Assembly (NCBI GenBank): GCA_910587865.1
Contig: CAJUNX010000011.1
Coordinates: forward strand, 1-64,000
DNA length: 64,000 bases
From: an uncultured Roseburia sp.
GTDB taxonomy: Bacteria > Bacillota > Clostridia > Lachnospirales > Lachnospiraceae
Reading direction: 5' to 3'
Of the stretch, positions 35,703-45,663 are shown piece after piece. The notes under the pieces were generated by a model that saw only the letters and a program-made list of their open reading frames with translations, was not told the origin of the DNA and ran no database searches. Numbering within the stretch: the first letter of the stretch is position 1; each line of letters starts with the position of its first letter. Made by a program: the position numbers and the translations under genes.

Positions 35703-37187
35703 CTATGCCCCGGCCTGAGCCTTTGCTTTGATCGCTGCGATCTCATCCTGAATTTCCGCCATCTTCTCTTTTGTCAGCGGATAGAACTTCATGGCAATCA
35801 GATTACAGATCCATCCAACCATCGGCGCACCGATAAAGCAGATCATCGTCACCCAGAAAATACCGCTCGAATACGGTGTATCCTGTGTCGGCTGCTCGGT
35901 CTTAAAGCCGATCGCCGCGATCATCAGCGATACAAACGTTCCTGCCAAAGAAGAGATCATCTTGTCGACAAAACTGAACAATGTTCCCATCAGACCCGGC
36001 ACATACTTACCGGAACGATATACCTCGTAATCCGCACAGTCTGCCGTCATCGGGATAACGATATTTCCGGACATATTACTGAATCCGCTTACACCAAGCC
36101 ATAAAATAACGAAAGCAACTGTGAAGAACGAAATATTGGTAAAGCTGTAGGTTGTCGGATCACCGAACAGGAACAGGAAGAAGCACAGTGTTGCACTTAT
36201 CATTGCTCCGTATGTACCGATCAGAAGAGCAGCCTTCTGTCCCATCTTTCTTGCGACAAAGTTCATTAAGATCAGTGTGAAAACCACCGTCGGGATGGTG
36301 ACAAACGCACTGGTCGCTCCGTACATGGAATAATCGCCCATGATAATACCGAACATCATAACGTAGATGACGGAATTACTTCTCATTGACATGGACAGCT
36401 TATCGGAAGATGCAGATACCACAAGCATCTGAATCGCACGATTGCTCTTTAACACTTCCCAGTAATCCCGAAAACGAATCCTTACCACAACACCGGTTCC
36501 ATAGTACTCCAGTCTGTCCTTGCGCCACAGTCCGATAATGGCAAGAACTGCAAACAGGCCGGACACAGGAGCGAGCATTGCCCACAGAGCGATAAAGAAA
36601 TTCGGATCAGCAAATGCCTGCGCTCCACCGAATCTCGGCATCAGGACATTCGTCACAACCACCGGAAGCAATGCAAAGATAAGGGAATTGTATACCGTAT
36701 CAAACATTGCGAAGATCGGTCTCTGGGCCGGATCATTTGTCAGACAGGTCTGGGCCGACTTCGTGACCACGCACTGGCAGGTATATCCGATGATGTAAAG
36801 CATATACATCACGATGTAGAACGGGAATCTCGCTGCCTGCGGGAGATGCGGCGTCACAATGTAAATAATACCGCTCGTAGCCAGCAGGATCACGTTACCA
36901 ATCACGATAAACGGCCGGTTCTTACCGAACTTCGTGTTCGTCTTGTCGACAATGTACCCGATAATCGGATCCGTGACACCGTCCCACATTCTCATGATCG
37001 TGGTGATTGATCCGGCCAGCACCACGCCGACACCCACGATACCTGTCAGGAAATAAGATATATACATGAATATCATCATGTATATATTGGTTGATGTGTT
37101 GTTCAGAGCATAAAACCCGATCTCCCAGATTTTGGCGCGATGAATCGAGTTGTCAGCTCCTCTGTTACCTGCATTTTTTGTTCCCAT
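35703..37187 (-). CDS. GPH-family sugar:cation symporter
   Basis: 494 residues, about 12 transmembrane helices. MFS_2 / glycoside-pentoside-hexuronide family signatures: WEIGFYALNN at the N terminus, MRMWDGVTDPIIGYIVDKT (about 66-84) and the RPFI loop (GKNRPFIVIG). Imports glycosides or oligosaccharides with sodium or protons. A charged Ala/Lys-rich tail ends the protein. It is 112 bases after the AraC regulator and close to GH30, suggesting that its substrate is the GH30 substrate. Confidence 0.9.
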   Translation of the reverse strand: MGTKNAGNRGADNSIHRAKIWEIGFYALNNTSTNIYMMIFMYISYFLTGIVGVGVVLAGSITTIMRMWDGVTDPIIGYIVDKTNTKFGKNRPFIVIGNVILLATSGIIYIVTPHLPQAARFPFYIVMYMLYIIGYTCQCVVTKSAQTCLTNDPAQRPIFAMFDTVYNSLIFALLPVVVTNVLMPRFGGAQAFADPNFFIALWAMLAPVSGLFAVLAIIGLWRKDRLEYYGTGVVVRIRFRDYWEVLKSNRAIQMLVVSASSDKLSMSMRSNSVIYVMMFGIIMGDYSMYGATSAFVTIPTVVFTLILMNFVARKMGQKAALLIGTYGAMISATLCFFLFLFGDPTTYSFTNISFFTVAFVILWLGVSGFSNMSGNIVIPMTADCADYEVYRSGKYVPGLMGTLFSFVDKMISSLAGTFVSLMIAAIGFKTEQPTQDTPYSSGIFWVTMICFIGAPMVGWICNLIAMKFYPLTKEKMAEIQDEIAAIKAKAQAGA

Positions 37188-37299
37188 ACATTATTCTCCT
37201 TTGGTTCTGATTTACCCCACTGATTTATTATATCATGAAGCGTTCCTTCCCATGAGTTCAATTTTTTGCAAATGGGGGAAATCTATTGGTTTTTCGCCT

Positions 37300-38517
37300 T
37301 CAGTACGACACCCAGCGCGGCTGTCTGGCATATTCCGCAGGCGTCTTTCCGGTAATTTTTTTAAACAGTTTCCGGAAATAATTCACATCACAGATTCCGC
37401 ATTCCGTCGCAATCTGCTGCACCTGCAGATCCGTGGAATCCAAAAGCAGGATCGCATACCGGATCCTCTGGCGGCTGACGTAATCCGTCAGCGTCATCCC
37501 CATCTCCTTTCGAAAGAGGGTGGAGAGATAACTGGCGTTTACCGTGTACTTTGCGGCCAGCCATTTCAGCGAAAGGTCCTCTGACAGATTCCGGTTGATA
37601 TGGCTGACCACCCGCTGCACAACCGGCGAATGTCCCAGCAGAGAATAGTTGCGCACCAAAAGACAGTAACTCTTCACCATCTCCGTCATAAGCTTCATCC
37701 ACTCTCTCCCCGAGCTGACCGTCTCCGTGCTGACGGCAAACCGTCTGGAGAGATCATCCACATACACCGGATGCACCCCGCCCGATTCCGCCGCCTTCCT
37801 GCAGAGCGTATTGCAGGAAATCAGTACGTTTCTCATATCGCGGATCGGATCCTTGTAGCGCGGTGCAAGCTGGTATTTCCCGATCAGATTCAGCTGCCGC
37901 AGCGCTTCCTCGGTGTTCCCTTTCTGTACCGCCTCAAGCAGCTTCGCCTCCACTCCGTACCGCTGCTCGATGAACTTGTGCGACAGCGCATTTTCCTGCG
38001 CATCCTGAAGGTCCCTGCGGTCCGGCATCATCTGCCTGACATACTCGGTCCGAACCGTCCGGCCGCTGTACAAAAAGCCGGCCGCCATCATGCACAATTC
38101 CCGCAGGACGCTGATATTCACATCCGAGGGCACCGCATTGCTGTATTCCCGGATATCCGCCGCGTATTCTTCCGGCACACCGGCCTGCGTCATCAGGGTC
38201 CGGACTTTCGACTCGTCCAGCCTGCCGTCCCGATACGGTCCTAAGATCAGATATTCCCCGTATCCGCGTTCCTTTTCCGGAATCCGTATCTGACAGTACT
38301 CCATCTCAAAGTAATCTGTCACGAAGTATACGACCCCTTCCTGACACAGACAGCAGATTTCTTTTCTCCAGCGATCCACCTCCTCTCTTCCAAACACCAT
38401 ACGGCGGATCCCCATGTCAAAATCCGCCGGTTCCGATATCGTCTCCCCCACGACAGTCAGACCGATATTGGCACATCTGACCATCTTCTGCAGCATTTCC
38501 ATAAAATCAATCTGCAT
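37300..38517 (-). CDS. AraC-family transcriptional regulator
   Basis: 405 residues. The N-terminal ligand-binding part (about 1-170) contains a Cys-containing segment (EICCLCQEGVVYF) that resembles sensory domains of the PocR type. A helical linker (170-300) follows, then a C-terminal AraC domain with two HTH units: SLKWLAAKYTVNASYLSTLF and VQQIATECGICDVNYFRKLFKK, ending G.TPAEYAR. Divergent use is not possible; it lies upstream of the GPH transporter on the same strand and probably activates that gene and GH30. Confidence 0.9.
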   Translation of the reverse strand: MQIDFMEMLQKMVRCANIGLTVVGETISEPADFDMGIRRMVFGREEVDRWRKEICCLCQEGVVYFVTDYFEMEYCQIRIPEKERGYGEYLILGPYRDGRLDESKVRTLMTQAGVPEEYAADIREYSNAVPSDVNISVLRELCMMAAGFLYSGRTVRTEYVRQMMPDRRDLQDAQENALSHKFIEQRYGVEAKLLEAVQKGNTEEALRQLNLIGKYQLAPRYKDPIRDMRNVLISCNTLCRKAAESGGVHPVYVDDLSRRFAVSTETVSSGREWMKLMTEMVKSYCLLVRNYSLLGHSPVVQRVVSHINRNLSEDLSLKWLAAKYTVNASYLSTLFRKEMGMTLTDYVSRQRIRYAILLLDSTDLQVQQIATECGICDVNYFRKLFKKITGKTPAEYARQPRWVSY

Positions 38518-38544
38518 ATTACCCTCTCCTTCTCTATAAACCTT

Positions 38545-38550
38545 ATTATA
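38545..38550 (-). promoter_or_regulatory. -10 box upstream of the AraC regulator
   Basis: TATAAT on the minus strand, 28 bases before the start codon; the -35 (TTCCAT at 17 bases) is poor, so activation or another promoter is likely. A second candidate (TTGAGT and TATATT, 16 apart, around 38680-38710, minus) would place the 38611-38640 terminator inside the leader. Confidence 0.4.
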
Positions 38551-38602
38551 CTACAGAAGGATATATTATGGAATAAAAATCTTAACAGAGCGGAAACAAA
38601 AA

Positions 38603-38640
38603 GACAAAAAAAAGACAGCCTGTCGATCTGCTGTCTTTTT
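38603..38640 (-). terminator. terminator of the ftsH (copy 2) operon
   Basis: On the minus strand arms aaaaagacagc/gctgtcttttt enclose a 10-base loop and are followed by eight Ts. It lies about 140 bases after the ftsH stop. The interval 38641-38779 also holds a 9-bp palindrome (tttttacta/tagtaaaaa, 38652-38676) of unknown role. Confidence 0.8.
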
Positions 38641-38779
38641 AGGAGAAGGTATTTTTACTATGGGGTATAGTAAAAACAATATATAATGTATTGGGGGGTA
38701 CTCAATTATAATAGCACGACTCTCAAAATAAGTGTGCACAAAATTCACAAAATTTCAAAAGAAAAATTGTGAAAAAATT

Positions 38780-40624
38780 CTAAATACCGTACAATCCCTG
38801 TTCAAACAGTTCCTCAAACTCCTTCTGCCCGATCTTTTCCTTCTCGAGCAGAAGCTCGGCACATGCCTCTAAGACACTGCGGTTCTCGGCGATCATCGTC
38901 TTTGCCTTCACATAGCACTCATCGATAATCCTCTTGATCTCCTGATCAATCGCCGTCGCCACTCCCTCGCCATATCCTCTTGCATGTGCAAGATCGCGGC
39001 CGATGAAGACCTCGTCATCCTCATTATCATAGCAGATTAATCCGATATGTTCGGACATCCCGTACTTCGTCACCATATCCTTCGCCATGCGCGTCGCCTG
39101 CCGGATGTCCTGGGAGGCGCCTGTCGTAATATCGTCAAACACGAGCTCCTCCGCAACGCGTCCGCCCAGCGATACGATGATATCCTGCATCATTTTTCCT
39201 TTGGTATTAAACATCTCGTCCCGCTCCGGCAGCGGCATCGTATAACCGGCCGCGCCGTTTCCGGTCGGTATGATGGAGACCGTATACACCGGCCCGACAT
39301 CCGGCAGCAGATGAAACAGGATGGCATGGCCCGATTCATGAAATGCCGTGATGCGCTTCTCCTTCTCGGAAATCACCCTGCTCTTCTTCTCCGCGCCGAT
39401 CCCGACCTTCACGAACGATCTGCGGATATCCGCCTGCATGATAAAAGAGCGGTCCTCACGCGCCGCGACAATCGCGGCCTCATTCAGCAGGTTCTCAAGA
39501 TCCGCACCGGTAAATCCGGCTGTGGTCTGCGCGATCTGCTTTAAGTCCACATCGTCCCCGAGCGGCTTGTTCTTCGCGTGCACTTTCAGAATCTCCTCCC
39601 TGCCGCCGACATCCGGACGACCCACGTGCACCTTCCGGTCAAAGCGGCCCGGGCGCATGATCGCGGGATCCAGAATATCCACGCGGTTCGTCGCCGCCAT
39701 CACGATAATCCCCTCGTTCATGCCGAATCCGTCCATCTCGACCAGCATCTGATTTAAGGTCTGCTCCCGCTCGTCGTGTCCGCCGCCCATGCCGGTGCCC
39801 CGTCTCCTTGCCACCGCATCAATCTCATCGATAAATACGATACAGGGTGCGTTGCGCTTTGCCTCTTCGAACAGATCCCTCACTCTTGAAGCGCCGACAC
39901 CGACAAACATTTCCACAAAATCGGAACCCGAGATGCTGAAAAACGGCACGCCGGCCTCCCCGGCGATCGCCTTCGCAAGCAGTGTTTTTCCGGTTCCGGG
40001 CGGTCCCACGAGAAGCACGCCCTTCGGGATCCTCGCCCCGAGCTTTGTGTACTTCTTCGGCGCCCGCAGGAAGTCCACGATCTCCTCTAACTCCTCTTTT
40101 TCCTCCTTCAGACCTGCCACACCCGCGAAGGTCACGCGCTTCTCCGGATCATCCACCATCATCCGCGCACGGCTTTTTCCGAAATTCATCATCCGGCTGC
40201 CGCTGCCCGAATTCACGGCCGCCTGATTCGTCATAATGATAAAAAAGATAAACAGCGCGGCAAAGATGATCAGGTACGGAAGCAGCGTGAAAATCCAGCT
40301 CTCCTCCGGCGGATTCTCCACCGTGTAGGAGCGGAACTGCTGCTCCCGCAGATATGATTCGATCTCACTGACATCGTTTACCGCCAGAATCTGTGTCGAT
40401 GAATCACGGAAGGTAATATAGAGATTACCGGTCGGCACCTCCCCCCGGTTCGGCACGATCGTAAGCCGCGCGACCGTCTCGTCCTCAATCGCGGTTTCAA
40501 ACTGTGCCCTTGTATAATTGTTTGTCGCTGTGTTGCCGTCCATCCAGTACCAGATACCGACAACCGCCAGTATCAGCAGCAGATAGATGCCAAATCCCCT
40601 GTAACTGCTTTTCTTATTATTCAA
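38780..40624 (-). CDS. ftsH: ATP-dependent zinc metalloprotease FtsH (copy 2)
   Basis: 614 residues: TM1 about 11-28, extracytoplasmic domain to 108, TM2 about 110-131, AAA+ with GPPGTGKT (about 207-214), [16 protein letters not shown], zinc site HESGH (about 429-433) and the third ligand region in the C-terminal helix bundle. It lies 12 bases after hpt, the classical tilS-hpt-ftsH order of Bacillus, so this is the orthologue of the main FtsH. The paralogue at 13712-15703 has a longer Asn/Gly-rich head. Confidence 0.96.
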   Translation of the reverse strand: MNNKKSSYRGFGIYLLLILAVVGIWYWMDGNTATNNYTRAQFETAIEDETVARLTIVPNRGEVPTGNLYITFRDSSTQILAVNDVSEIESYLREQQFRSYTVENPPEESWIFTLLPYLIIFAALFIFFIIMTNQAAVNSGSGSRMMNFGKSRARMMVDDPEKRVTFAGVAGLKEEKEELEEIVDFLRAPKKYTKLGARIPKGVLLVGPPGTGKTLLAKAIAGEAGVPFFSISGSDFVEMFVGVGASRVRDLFEEAKRNAPCIVFIDEIDAVARRRGTGMGGGHDEREQTLNQMLVEMDGFGMNEGIIVMAATNRVDILDPAIMRPGRFDRKVHVGRPDVGGREEILKVHAKNKPLGDDVDLKQIAQTTAGFTGADLENLLNEAAIVAAREDRSFIMQADIRRSFVKVGIGAEKKSRVISEKEKRITAFHESGHAILFHLLPDVGPVYTVSIIPTGNGAAGYTMPLPERDEMFNTKGKMMQDIIVSLGGRVAEELVFDDITTGASQDIRQATRMAKDMVTKYGMSEHIGLICYDNEDDEVFIGRDLAHARGYGEGVATAIDQEIKRIIDECYVKAKTMIAENRSVLEACAELLLEKEKIGQKEFEELFEQGLYGI

Positions 40625-40636
40625 CCTGATTCTCCT

Positions 40637-41167
40637 TTAGTCTTCTATCTCGGCAAATCCAATATAAGGAAGATTCCGGTATCTCTGGTCATAGTCAAGA
40701 CCGTATCCCACCACAAACCGGTCCGGTATCTCAAATCCCACAAAGTCCACCGCCACATCCACCACCCTGCGGTCCGGTTTGTCCAGCAGAGTGCACAGCC
40801 TTAAGCTCTTTGGCTTTCTCGTCTTAAGATTCTCCAGAAGATAGCTCAGGGTTCTCCCCGAATCGATGATGTCCTCAACCACAAGGACGTTCCGGTTCTC
40901 GATGCTGCTCCCCAGATCCTGAACGATGCGGACGACGCCGCTCGACGTGACTCCGGCCCCGTAGCTTGAGACCGACATGAATTCCAGCTCGACCGGCGAT
41001 GTGATGCGCTTTGCAAGTTCACATGTAAAAAACACCGATCCCTTCAGAATACAGATCAGGCACACGGCCTCGTCGCCGTAGATTCTGCTGATCTCCTCTC
41101 CCATCTCCCTGATCCGTCCGTTCACCTGTTCTTCCGTGAGATACGCCGAAATCTCCTTAATCTTCAT
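40637..41167 (-). CDS. hpt: hypoxanthine phosphoribosyltransferase
   Basis: Purine salvage: transfers phosphoribose from PRPP to hypoxanthine and guanine. 176 residues from the ATG at 41167, which follows a ggagga site; this start overlaps the end of tilS by 11 bases. Motifs: CILKGSVFF near residue 45, SSYGAG and the PRPP loop VLVVEDIIDSGRT (about 97-109). Coupled with tilS and ftsH, as in most Firmicutes. Confidence 0.96.
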   Translation of the reverse strand: MKIKEISAYLTEEQVNGRIREMGEEISRIYGDEAVCLICILKGSVFFTCELAKRITSPVELEFMSVSSYGAGVTSSGVVRIVQDLGSSIENRNVLVVEDIIDSGRTLSYLLENLKTRKPKSLRLCTLLDKPDRRVVDVAVDFVGFEIPDRFVVGYGLDYDQRYRNLPYIGFAEIED

Positions 41168-42737
41168 CCTTATCCTCCACATACAGACGCCCTGCGGACG
41201 CCGTTCCTCTCTGCTCCATCCGTACTTCCAGTATCCTGTGTGTATCCTGTGAAATCCTCACATCGGCGCTGATCCGTCTTCCGATCACCCAGAGCACATG
41301 CGCGTCCTTTGTCAGAAGCCAGAGACGGCCCCTGTCATCCGCGGGAATCTTTTCCCCGATCAGATATTTCTTCAGTTTCGTCCTGTGACCTTCCGCGTCA
41401 ATCGTCAGATAATCGCCGCTTCTTCTTCTCCGAATCAGCAGACTACCGTTTATTCTATCATAATCCAGCCATTTCGTATACTTTTTTTTCCCGAAAATAT
41501 ATTTATTCCCGCCGTTTTCCTCCGAAATCAAAAAAATCCGCAGCCGCAGCTGTGCGTCCGGCAGCAATATGACAACCTCTTCCCCTCGTTCGGCCCGCGC
41601 GAGATCCCCCTCTGTGATCCGGTATTCCTCCGCCGTACCCGTGACGGATTCCGGCCTTTTTTGATACGCTGCAGATCCGACGCGGATTCCGTCGCAGGTC
41701 CTGACCGCCGTCACACCGTGCGGCAGTGACAGCCGCTTTCCCTGCGCATGACCGAAAAATGCGCAGACGGATTCGATGTGAACGCTCCCCAGATCCCTGC
41801 TGCCGCAGGCAGCGCACAGCACGCGCCGCACCAGCGCCTTCTGAAGCACGTGCGGATACTCCCGGTACGGTTTTTCGCGGATCAGCCACACACGTCCTTC
41901 CCCCTGCTCCTCTGTCCGCCGCTCCCCGGAGTTCTCCTCATCCGCACAGCCGCACACCACGGGAAAAATCCGGTCCGTCTCATGCTCCAGATAATCGGAA
42001 AGCTCCGCGAGCATTCCCGCACAGGCTGCAATGTGGGATACCGCCTGCGGATTTACCCGTTTCAGCTCCGGCAGCACCTCATGCCGGATCCGGTTTCTGC
42101 TGTATTGTGTCTGCGCATTCGTCGCATCCACACAGTACGGCTCGCCCCGGATGGCCAGTTCGTCCAGAATCTCCGCGCGCTGCGCAAAAAGCAGGGGCCG
42201 GATCACCGTGACTCCCGGATCAAGCTCCCGCCCCGGACGAATCCCGCCAAGCCCTCTTACGCCGCTCCCCCTCGCCAGCCAGAGCAGCACCGTCTCCGCA
42301 TTATCATCCGCGTGATGCGCGAGCGCAATCTTAACCCGTCCGCCCGGATACGCACGCGCCGCACGTTTCAGGCAGTCATACCGCAGCGCACGCGCCGCCT
42401 CCTCGGTTCCGGCTTTCTGCCGCGCCGCATATTCCGGCACGGATACGTGAAACACCTCACAGGCAATGCCCAGCCGGCTGCAGAGCGCCTCCGTAAAAGC
42501 GGCGTCTCTTACGCTCTCCTCCCCCCGGATCCCATGCTCCACGTGAACGGCGCTTAAGGTGTAACCGGCCCGCTCCTTAAGATCAGAGAGCAGCAGAAGC
42601 AGGCACACGGAATCCGCTCCGCCGGAGACCCCGGCAATCACATGATCCCCGGGTTCTGCCAGCTGTTTTTGCACAAGATAGCGGTACATCCGCTCCTTAA
42701 GCCCGGCCCCGTCCGATTCTTCTCTCCTTTGTGTCAT
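41157..42737 (-). CDS. tilS: tRNA(Ile) lysidine synthetase
   Basis: Converts cytidine 34 of tRNA-Ile(CAU) to lysidine with ATP and lysine. 526 residues if started at 42737; starts at 42749 or inside are also possible because no site is clearly best. PP-loop VIAGVSGGADSVCLL near the N terminus, HADDNAETVLLWLARG (about 140), the TilS middle domain and a C-terminal substrate-binding domain (RRRSGDYLTI). It overlaps hpt and follows spoIIE. Confidence 0.94.
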   Translation of the reverse strand: MTQRREESDGAGLKERMYRYLVQKQLAEPGDHVIAGVSGGADSVCLLLLLSDLKERAGYTLSAVHVEHGIRGEESVRDAAFTEALCSRLGIACEVFHVSVPEYAARQKAGTEEAARALRYDCLKRAARAYPGGRVKIALAHHADDNAETVLLWLARGSGVRGLGGIRPGRELDPGVTVIRPLLFAQRAEILDELAIRGEPYCVDATNAQTQYSRNRIRHEVLPELKRVNPQAVSHIAACAGMLAELSDYLEHETDRIFPVVCGCADEENSGERRTEEQGEGRVWLIREKPYREYPHVLQKALVRRVLCAACGSRDLGSVHIESVCAFFGHAQGKRLSLPHGVTAVRTCDGIRVGSAAYQKRPESVTGTAEEYRITEGDLARAERGEEVVILLPDAQLRLRIFLISEENGGNKYIFGKKKYTKWLDYDRINGSLLIRRRRSGDYLTIDAEGHRTKLKKYLIGEKIPADDRGRLWLLTKDAHVLWVIGRRISADVRISQDTHRILEVRMEQRGTASAGRLYVEDKDED

Positions 42738-42775
42738 ATCCTTCCTCATTTCTGTCTCTGCGCCGCGGCCCGCTC

Positions 42776-44617
42776 CTATCCTTTCTCCCAGATACACGCC
42801 GCAAGCACGGTCATATCATCCTTCGCAACCCCTCCGGTAAAGAGCATCACACGCTCCATGATGCGCTTTGCCAGAATGCCCGGATTGTTTGTACGGATAC
42901 TCCCGATCACCTCACATATCGTCTCCTCCGGTTTCGGCACATGCAGATACTCCAGCACACCGTCCGTGACCATAACGACAAAATCACCGTTTGCCAGCGC
43001 CACTTCATGCGATTCGATGTCGACAATCGTCTTTGCTCCCACGGGCAGACCGGTGGCGCTGATGCACTCAACCTCGTCATCTCGTTTGATAAACGTCGCT
43101 GCCGCGCCGATCTTATACAGCTTTGCCCTGCCGCTGTACAGATTGATCTTACAGAGGTCAATCGTGGAATACAGATCGTTTTCTCCCTTCATGACCATCG
43201 CGGAATTCATCATCCGGATCGCTGTCTCCACCGAAAATCCGGCCTCTAAAAACCGCTCCACGAGATCGAGCACCATCTCGCTTTCCTTGCATGCCGTGCT
43301 GCCGGAGCCCATTCCGTCCGAAAGCCCCAGAAGAAGCTCTCCCCGATCCAGCTCCAAAAATGAAAAATTGTCCCCTGAGATTCTCGCCTCATCCTTTTTC
43401 ATGCGGGAAATCCCCTGCACGCTTCGATATACGGTATCCTCATAAAAGATAAAGGACGCCGGTTCCTTTGAGATAAAGCTTTTTGCATCCGCCGTTGCGC
43501 GCATCCGCCGCTCCAGCACATGGCCGGCTGCGGAAAGAAACGATTTTACGGCGATGCATCCGCCCAGCCTGCTTTTTAACGTCGCCTCCAGCTTCAGTCT
43601 GCCGTCGAGCGTCTCGATCAGATGCATCTCATTCACGACAATGCCCAGCTCCCTCGCGCGATACCCGAGCTCCGCGATCAGCCGTTTTTCCTTCTGATCC
43701 AGTACCTGCTCCTCGCGCGCGCAGTCCTGCATAATATAGACCATCGCGTCCAGCTGCTCCGCGATCACTTCCCTGTTTTCAAGCAGACGGTGATACCAGG
43801 CCCGGTTCAGACTGACCCGCTCGAAGACACGCATCGCCTCCTCCACCATGTCACGGCTTTTCTTACAGTAGACCCCCAGCTGCTCCTCGCTCTTTTCATC
43901 GGGCACCTCCCCGTGCCAGATTCCGGCGATCAGCTGGGACAGCGCGCCGTACACCGGCGCGGAATCCCGTTCCCAGCAGAGCGCGCAGGAATCGCAGGAC
44001 GCGCAGATCTTTCCTGTCAGCTCATTCTGGATATGTCCCAGCTCGTCCAGTGTATATGCATTCCGATTCACACTCATGCTGTGAAAAATCTGTGAGAGTC
44101 CCTGAAACGACTCCGCGTATCCAAGCAGACGCTCTTCTTTTAAATGCTCGTCCTTCTCCTGCGGAAGGCGCTTCCATTCCCACGTGACCAAAATATGTAA
44201 AAAACGGTGAAGCAGGATCACTGCGCCGAATATAAAAAACCCTTCCAGAACAGCCGCCGTAAATCCCGGCTGATCCCTCCAGCCAAGCAGGCCGCCCGCA
44301 AAAGACAAAATCATTGTCGCAACCGCCGCCATCAGCCCGGCCAGCCACGCCGGACAGCCCTCGTTCGCCCATTCGATCAGGCGGACCGCCCCTAAGATCA
44401 CGGGCAGTATAACCGCATATTTCACCCCCGCTGTCAGAGGCATAAAAATCAGCATTCCTATGTACATCATGCCAAGAAGCACCGGAGCGCCCGTCTCTTC
44501 CAGATACAGCGCTGCAAAATACGCCGGCACCAGGGGATAGCACCCCATCACACTGACGCTGCACAACACGCCTCCCGCCATGCTTAATATCATTTGTCGT
44601 ATTCCTGTTTTTTTCAT
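42776..44617 (-). CDS. spoIIE: stage II sporulation protein E
   Basis: PP2C-like serine phosphatase that dephosphorylates SpoIIAA and so activates sigma-F, and that assembles at the polar septum. 613 residues, shorter than Bacillus SpoIIE (827). The N-terminal membrane part has about five hydrophobic segments in residues 8-160, against ten in Bacillus. A central region with a Cys cluster (CASCDSCALC) follows, then the phosphatase domain with LLLGLSDGMGSGSTA, VMVTDGVLEY and GGVAKDDMTVL (metal-binding Asp residues). Gene order spoIIE-tilS-hpt-ftsH is conserved. Confidence 0.93.
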   Translation of the reverse strand: MKKTGIRQMILSMAGGVLCSVSVMGCYPLVPAYFAALYLEETGAPVLLGMMYIGMLIFMPLTAGVKYAVILPVILGAVRLIEWANEGCPAWLAGLMAAVATMILSFAGGLLGWRDQPGFTAAVLEGFFIFGAVILLHRFLHILVTWEWKRLPQEKDEHLKEERLLGYAESFQGLSQIFHSMSVNRNAYTLDELGHIQNELTGKICASCDSCALCWERDSAPVYGALSQLIAGIWHGEVPDEKSEEQLGVYCKKSRDMVEEAMRVFERVSLNRAWYHRLLENREVIAEQLDAMVYIMQDCAREEQVLDQKEKRLIAELGYRARELGIVVNEMHLIETLDGRLKLEATLKSRLGGCIAVKSFLSAAGHVLERRMRATADAKSFISKEPASFIFYEDTVYRSVQGISRMKKDEARISGDNFSFLELDRGELLLGLSDGMGSGSTACKESEMVLDLVERFLEAGFSVETAIRMMNSAMVMKGENDLYSTIDLCKINLYSGRAKLYKIGAAATFIKRDDEVECISATGLPVGAKTIVDIESHEVALANGDFVVMVTDGVLEYLHVPKPEETICEVIGSIRTNNPGILAKRIMERVMLFTGGVAKDDMTVLAACIWEKG

Positions 44618-44824
44618 GTCTCTCTCTTCCCTTCTTTTTCAATTGCCGCTCCTGTGGCAGGCGCAAATGATTATAGATTCTTTTCTGAAAAATCTTTGTC
44701 AAAGAAGGGACCGGATCAAAAAAACTTTTCGCCAAAATCCCTGTCCGGCTGTCCGTTTCAGGGATTTCGAATCAGCTGATGCATTTTAAGAGACTGATGA
44801 TGACCTTATCATGAACCGGAAATC

Positions 44825-44869
44825 ACATGAATAAAACCAGGCTGCATCGGGCGTCCCTGTGCAGTCTGG
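44825..44869 (-). terminator. terminator after divIC
   Basis: On the minus strand arms ccagactgca/tgcagcctgg (one mismatch) followed by TTTTATT, 14 bases after the divIC stop. It separates the yab/divIC operon from spoIIE. Confidence 0.75.
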
Positions 44870-44882
44870 CTTCCATCAGACA

Positions 44883-45194
44883 TCAGTGTCCTTCATTCTT
44901 AATTTCCTTAAATATAATCTCGTCCTCATAGGCAAGTCCAAGCTTGCTCTTTGCAATATCTTCAATGTACTGCTGTGACTGCGTATAATTCCTGTACGCT
45001 TCCAGCTCCTGCTGCCTGACCGTCTCCGCCTCAAGCTGCGCCTCAAGCTGATCCTGTTTCTTCGCGTATTCCTGATCCTTCTGATATACGCGCACGATCT
45101 GAACCGACATCGCCACAATAAAAACAAACAGAATCAGACTGATGCATCTTCTGCCCGAGCGATTATGATCTTTTCTACGTCTCCCTGCCGCCAT
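44883..45194 (-). CDS. divIC: septum formation initiator DivIC/FtsB-like
   Basis: 103 residues: a basic N-terminal cytoplasmic head, one TM helix (about 16-34, CISLILFVFIVAMSVQIV) and a coiled coil (about 38-75), ending YIEDIAKSKLGLAYEDEIIF. It belongs to the DivIC/FtsB family of divisome bitopic proteins, which bind FtsL and DivIB. It sits 16 bases after yabQ, as in Bacillus. Confidence 0.9.
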   Translation of the reverse strand: MAAGRRRKDHNRSGRRCISLILFVFIVAMSVQIVRVYQKDQEYAKKQDQLEAQLEAETVRQQELEAYRNYTQSQQYIEDIAKSKLGLAYEDEIIFKEIKNEGH

Positions 45195-45210
45195 ATCCGA
45201 CTCTGTCCTC

Positions 45211-45663
45211 CTATAATTTGTGTATCCCCATTTTAACTGCTTTCTGCAACTTTTTCAATTGTTTTCCGAGAAATCCTCCGACCTTTTTCGCGATCCAGAG
45301 AAAGGGGCCGAACAGCACGCAGAGCGCTTTCCCGACAGCCCCGAGTGTTTTTCGCAGGATGAGCACATTGATACTGATAAAAAAACGGCTGAGCAGAAGA
45401 TGGTAGAGCAGGAGCCCCAGAAGAATCCCGCCGAATGCAAAGCCGCGCGCCATACCGTCATTTTCCCGGTAAATCATGAGAAACACAACGCCGGTGCACG
45501 TGACCCAGTATAAAAAATCCTCCAGTCCGATCCAGAAATTCCCGTGTGCGGCAATTCTGCGGAAAATCCGCAGAACATCATACAGCCCGCAGAGCGCTGC
45601 CCCCACCAGAATGGAAACTCCCAGAAAGAACGCTTCCTGTCCGATCGCCCCGTTCACCGCCAT
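45211..45663 (-). CDS. yabQ: spore cortex biosynthesis protein YabQ
   Basis: 150 residues with about four hydrophobic segments, the YabQ pattern (FFLGVSILVGAALCGLYDVLRIFRR, then GLEDFLYWV and ENDGMARGFAFGG), and a basic C-terminal tail. YabQ is an integral membrane protein of the outer forespore membrane needed for cortex formation. The ATG directly follows the yabP stop (TAGATG). Confidence 0.9.
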   Translation of the reverse strand: MAVNGAIGQEAFFLGVSILVGAALCGLYDVLRIFRRIAAHGNFWIGLEDFLYWVTCTGVVFLMIYRENDGMARGFAFGGILLGLLLYHLLLSRFFISINVLILRKTLGAVGKALCVLFGPFLWIAKKVGGFLGKQLKKLQKAVKMGIHKL

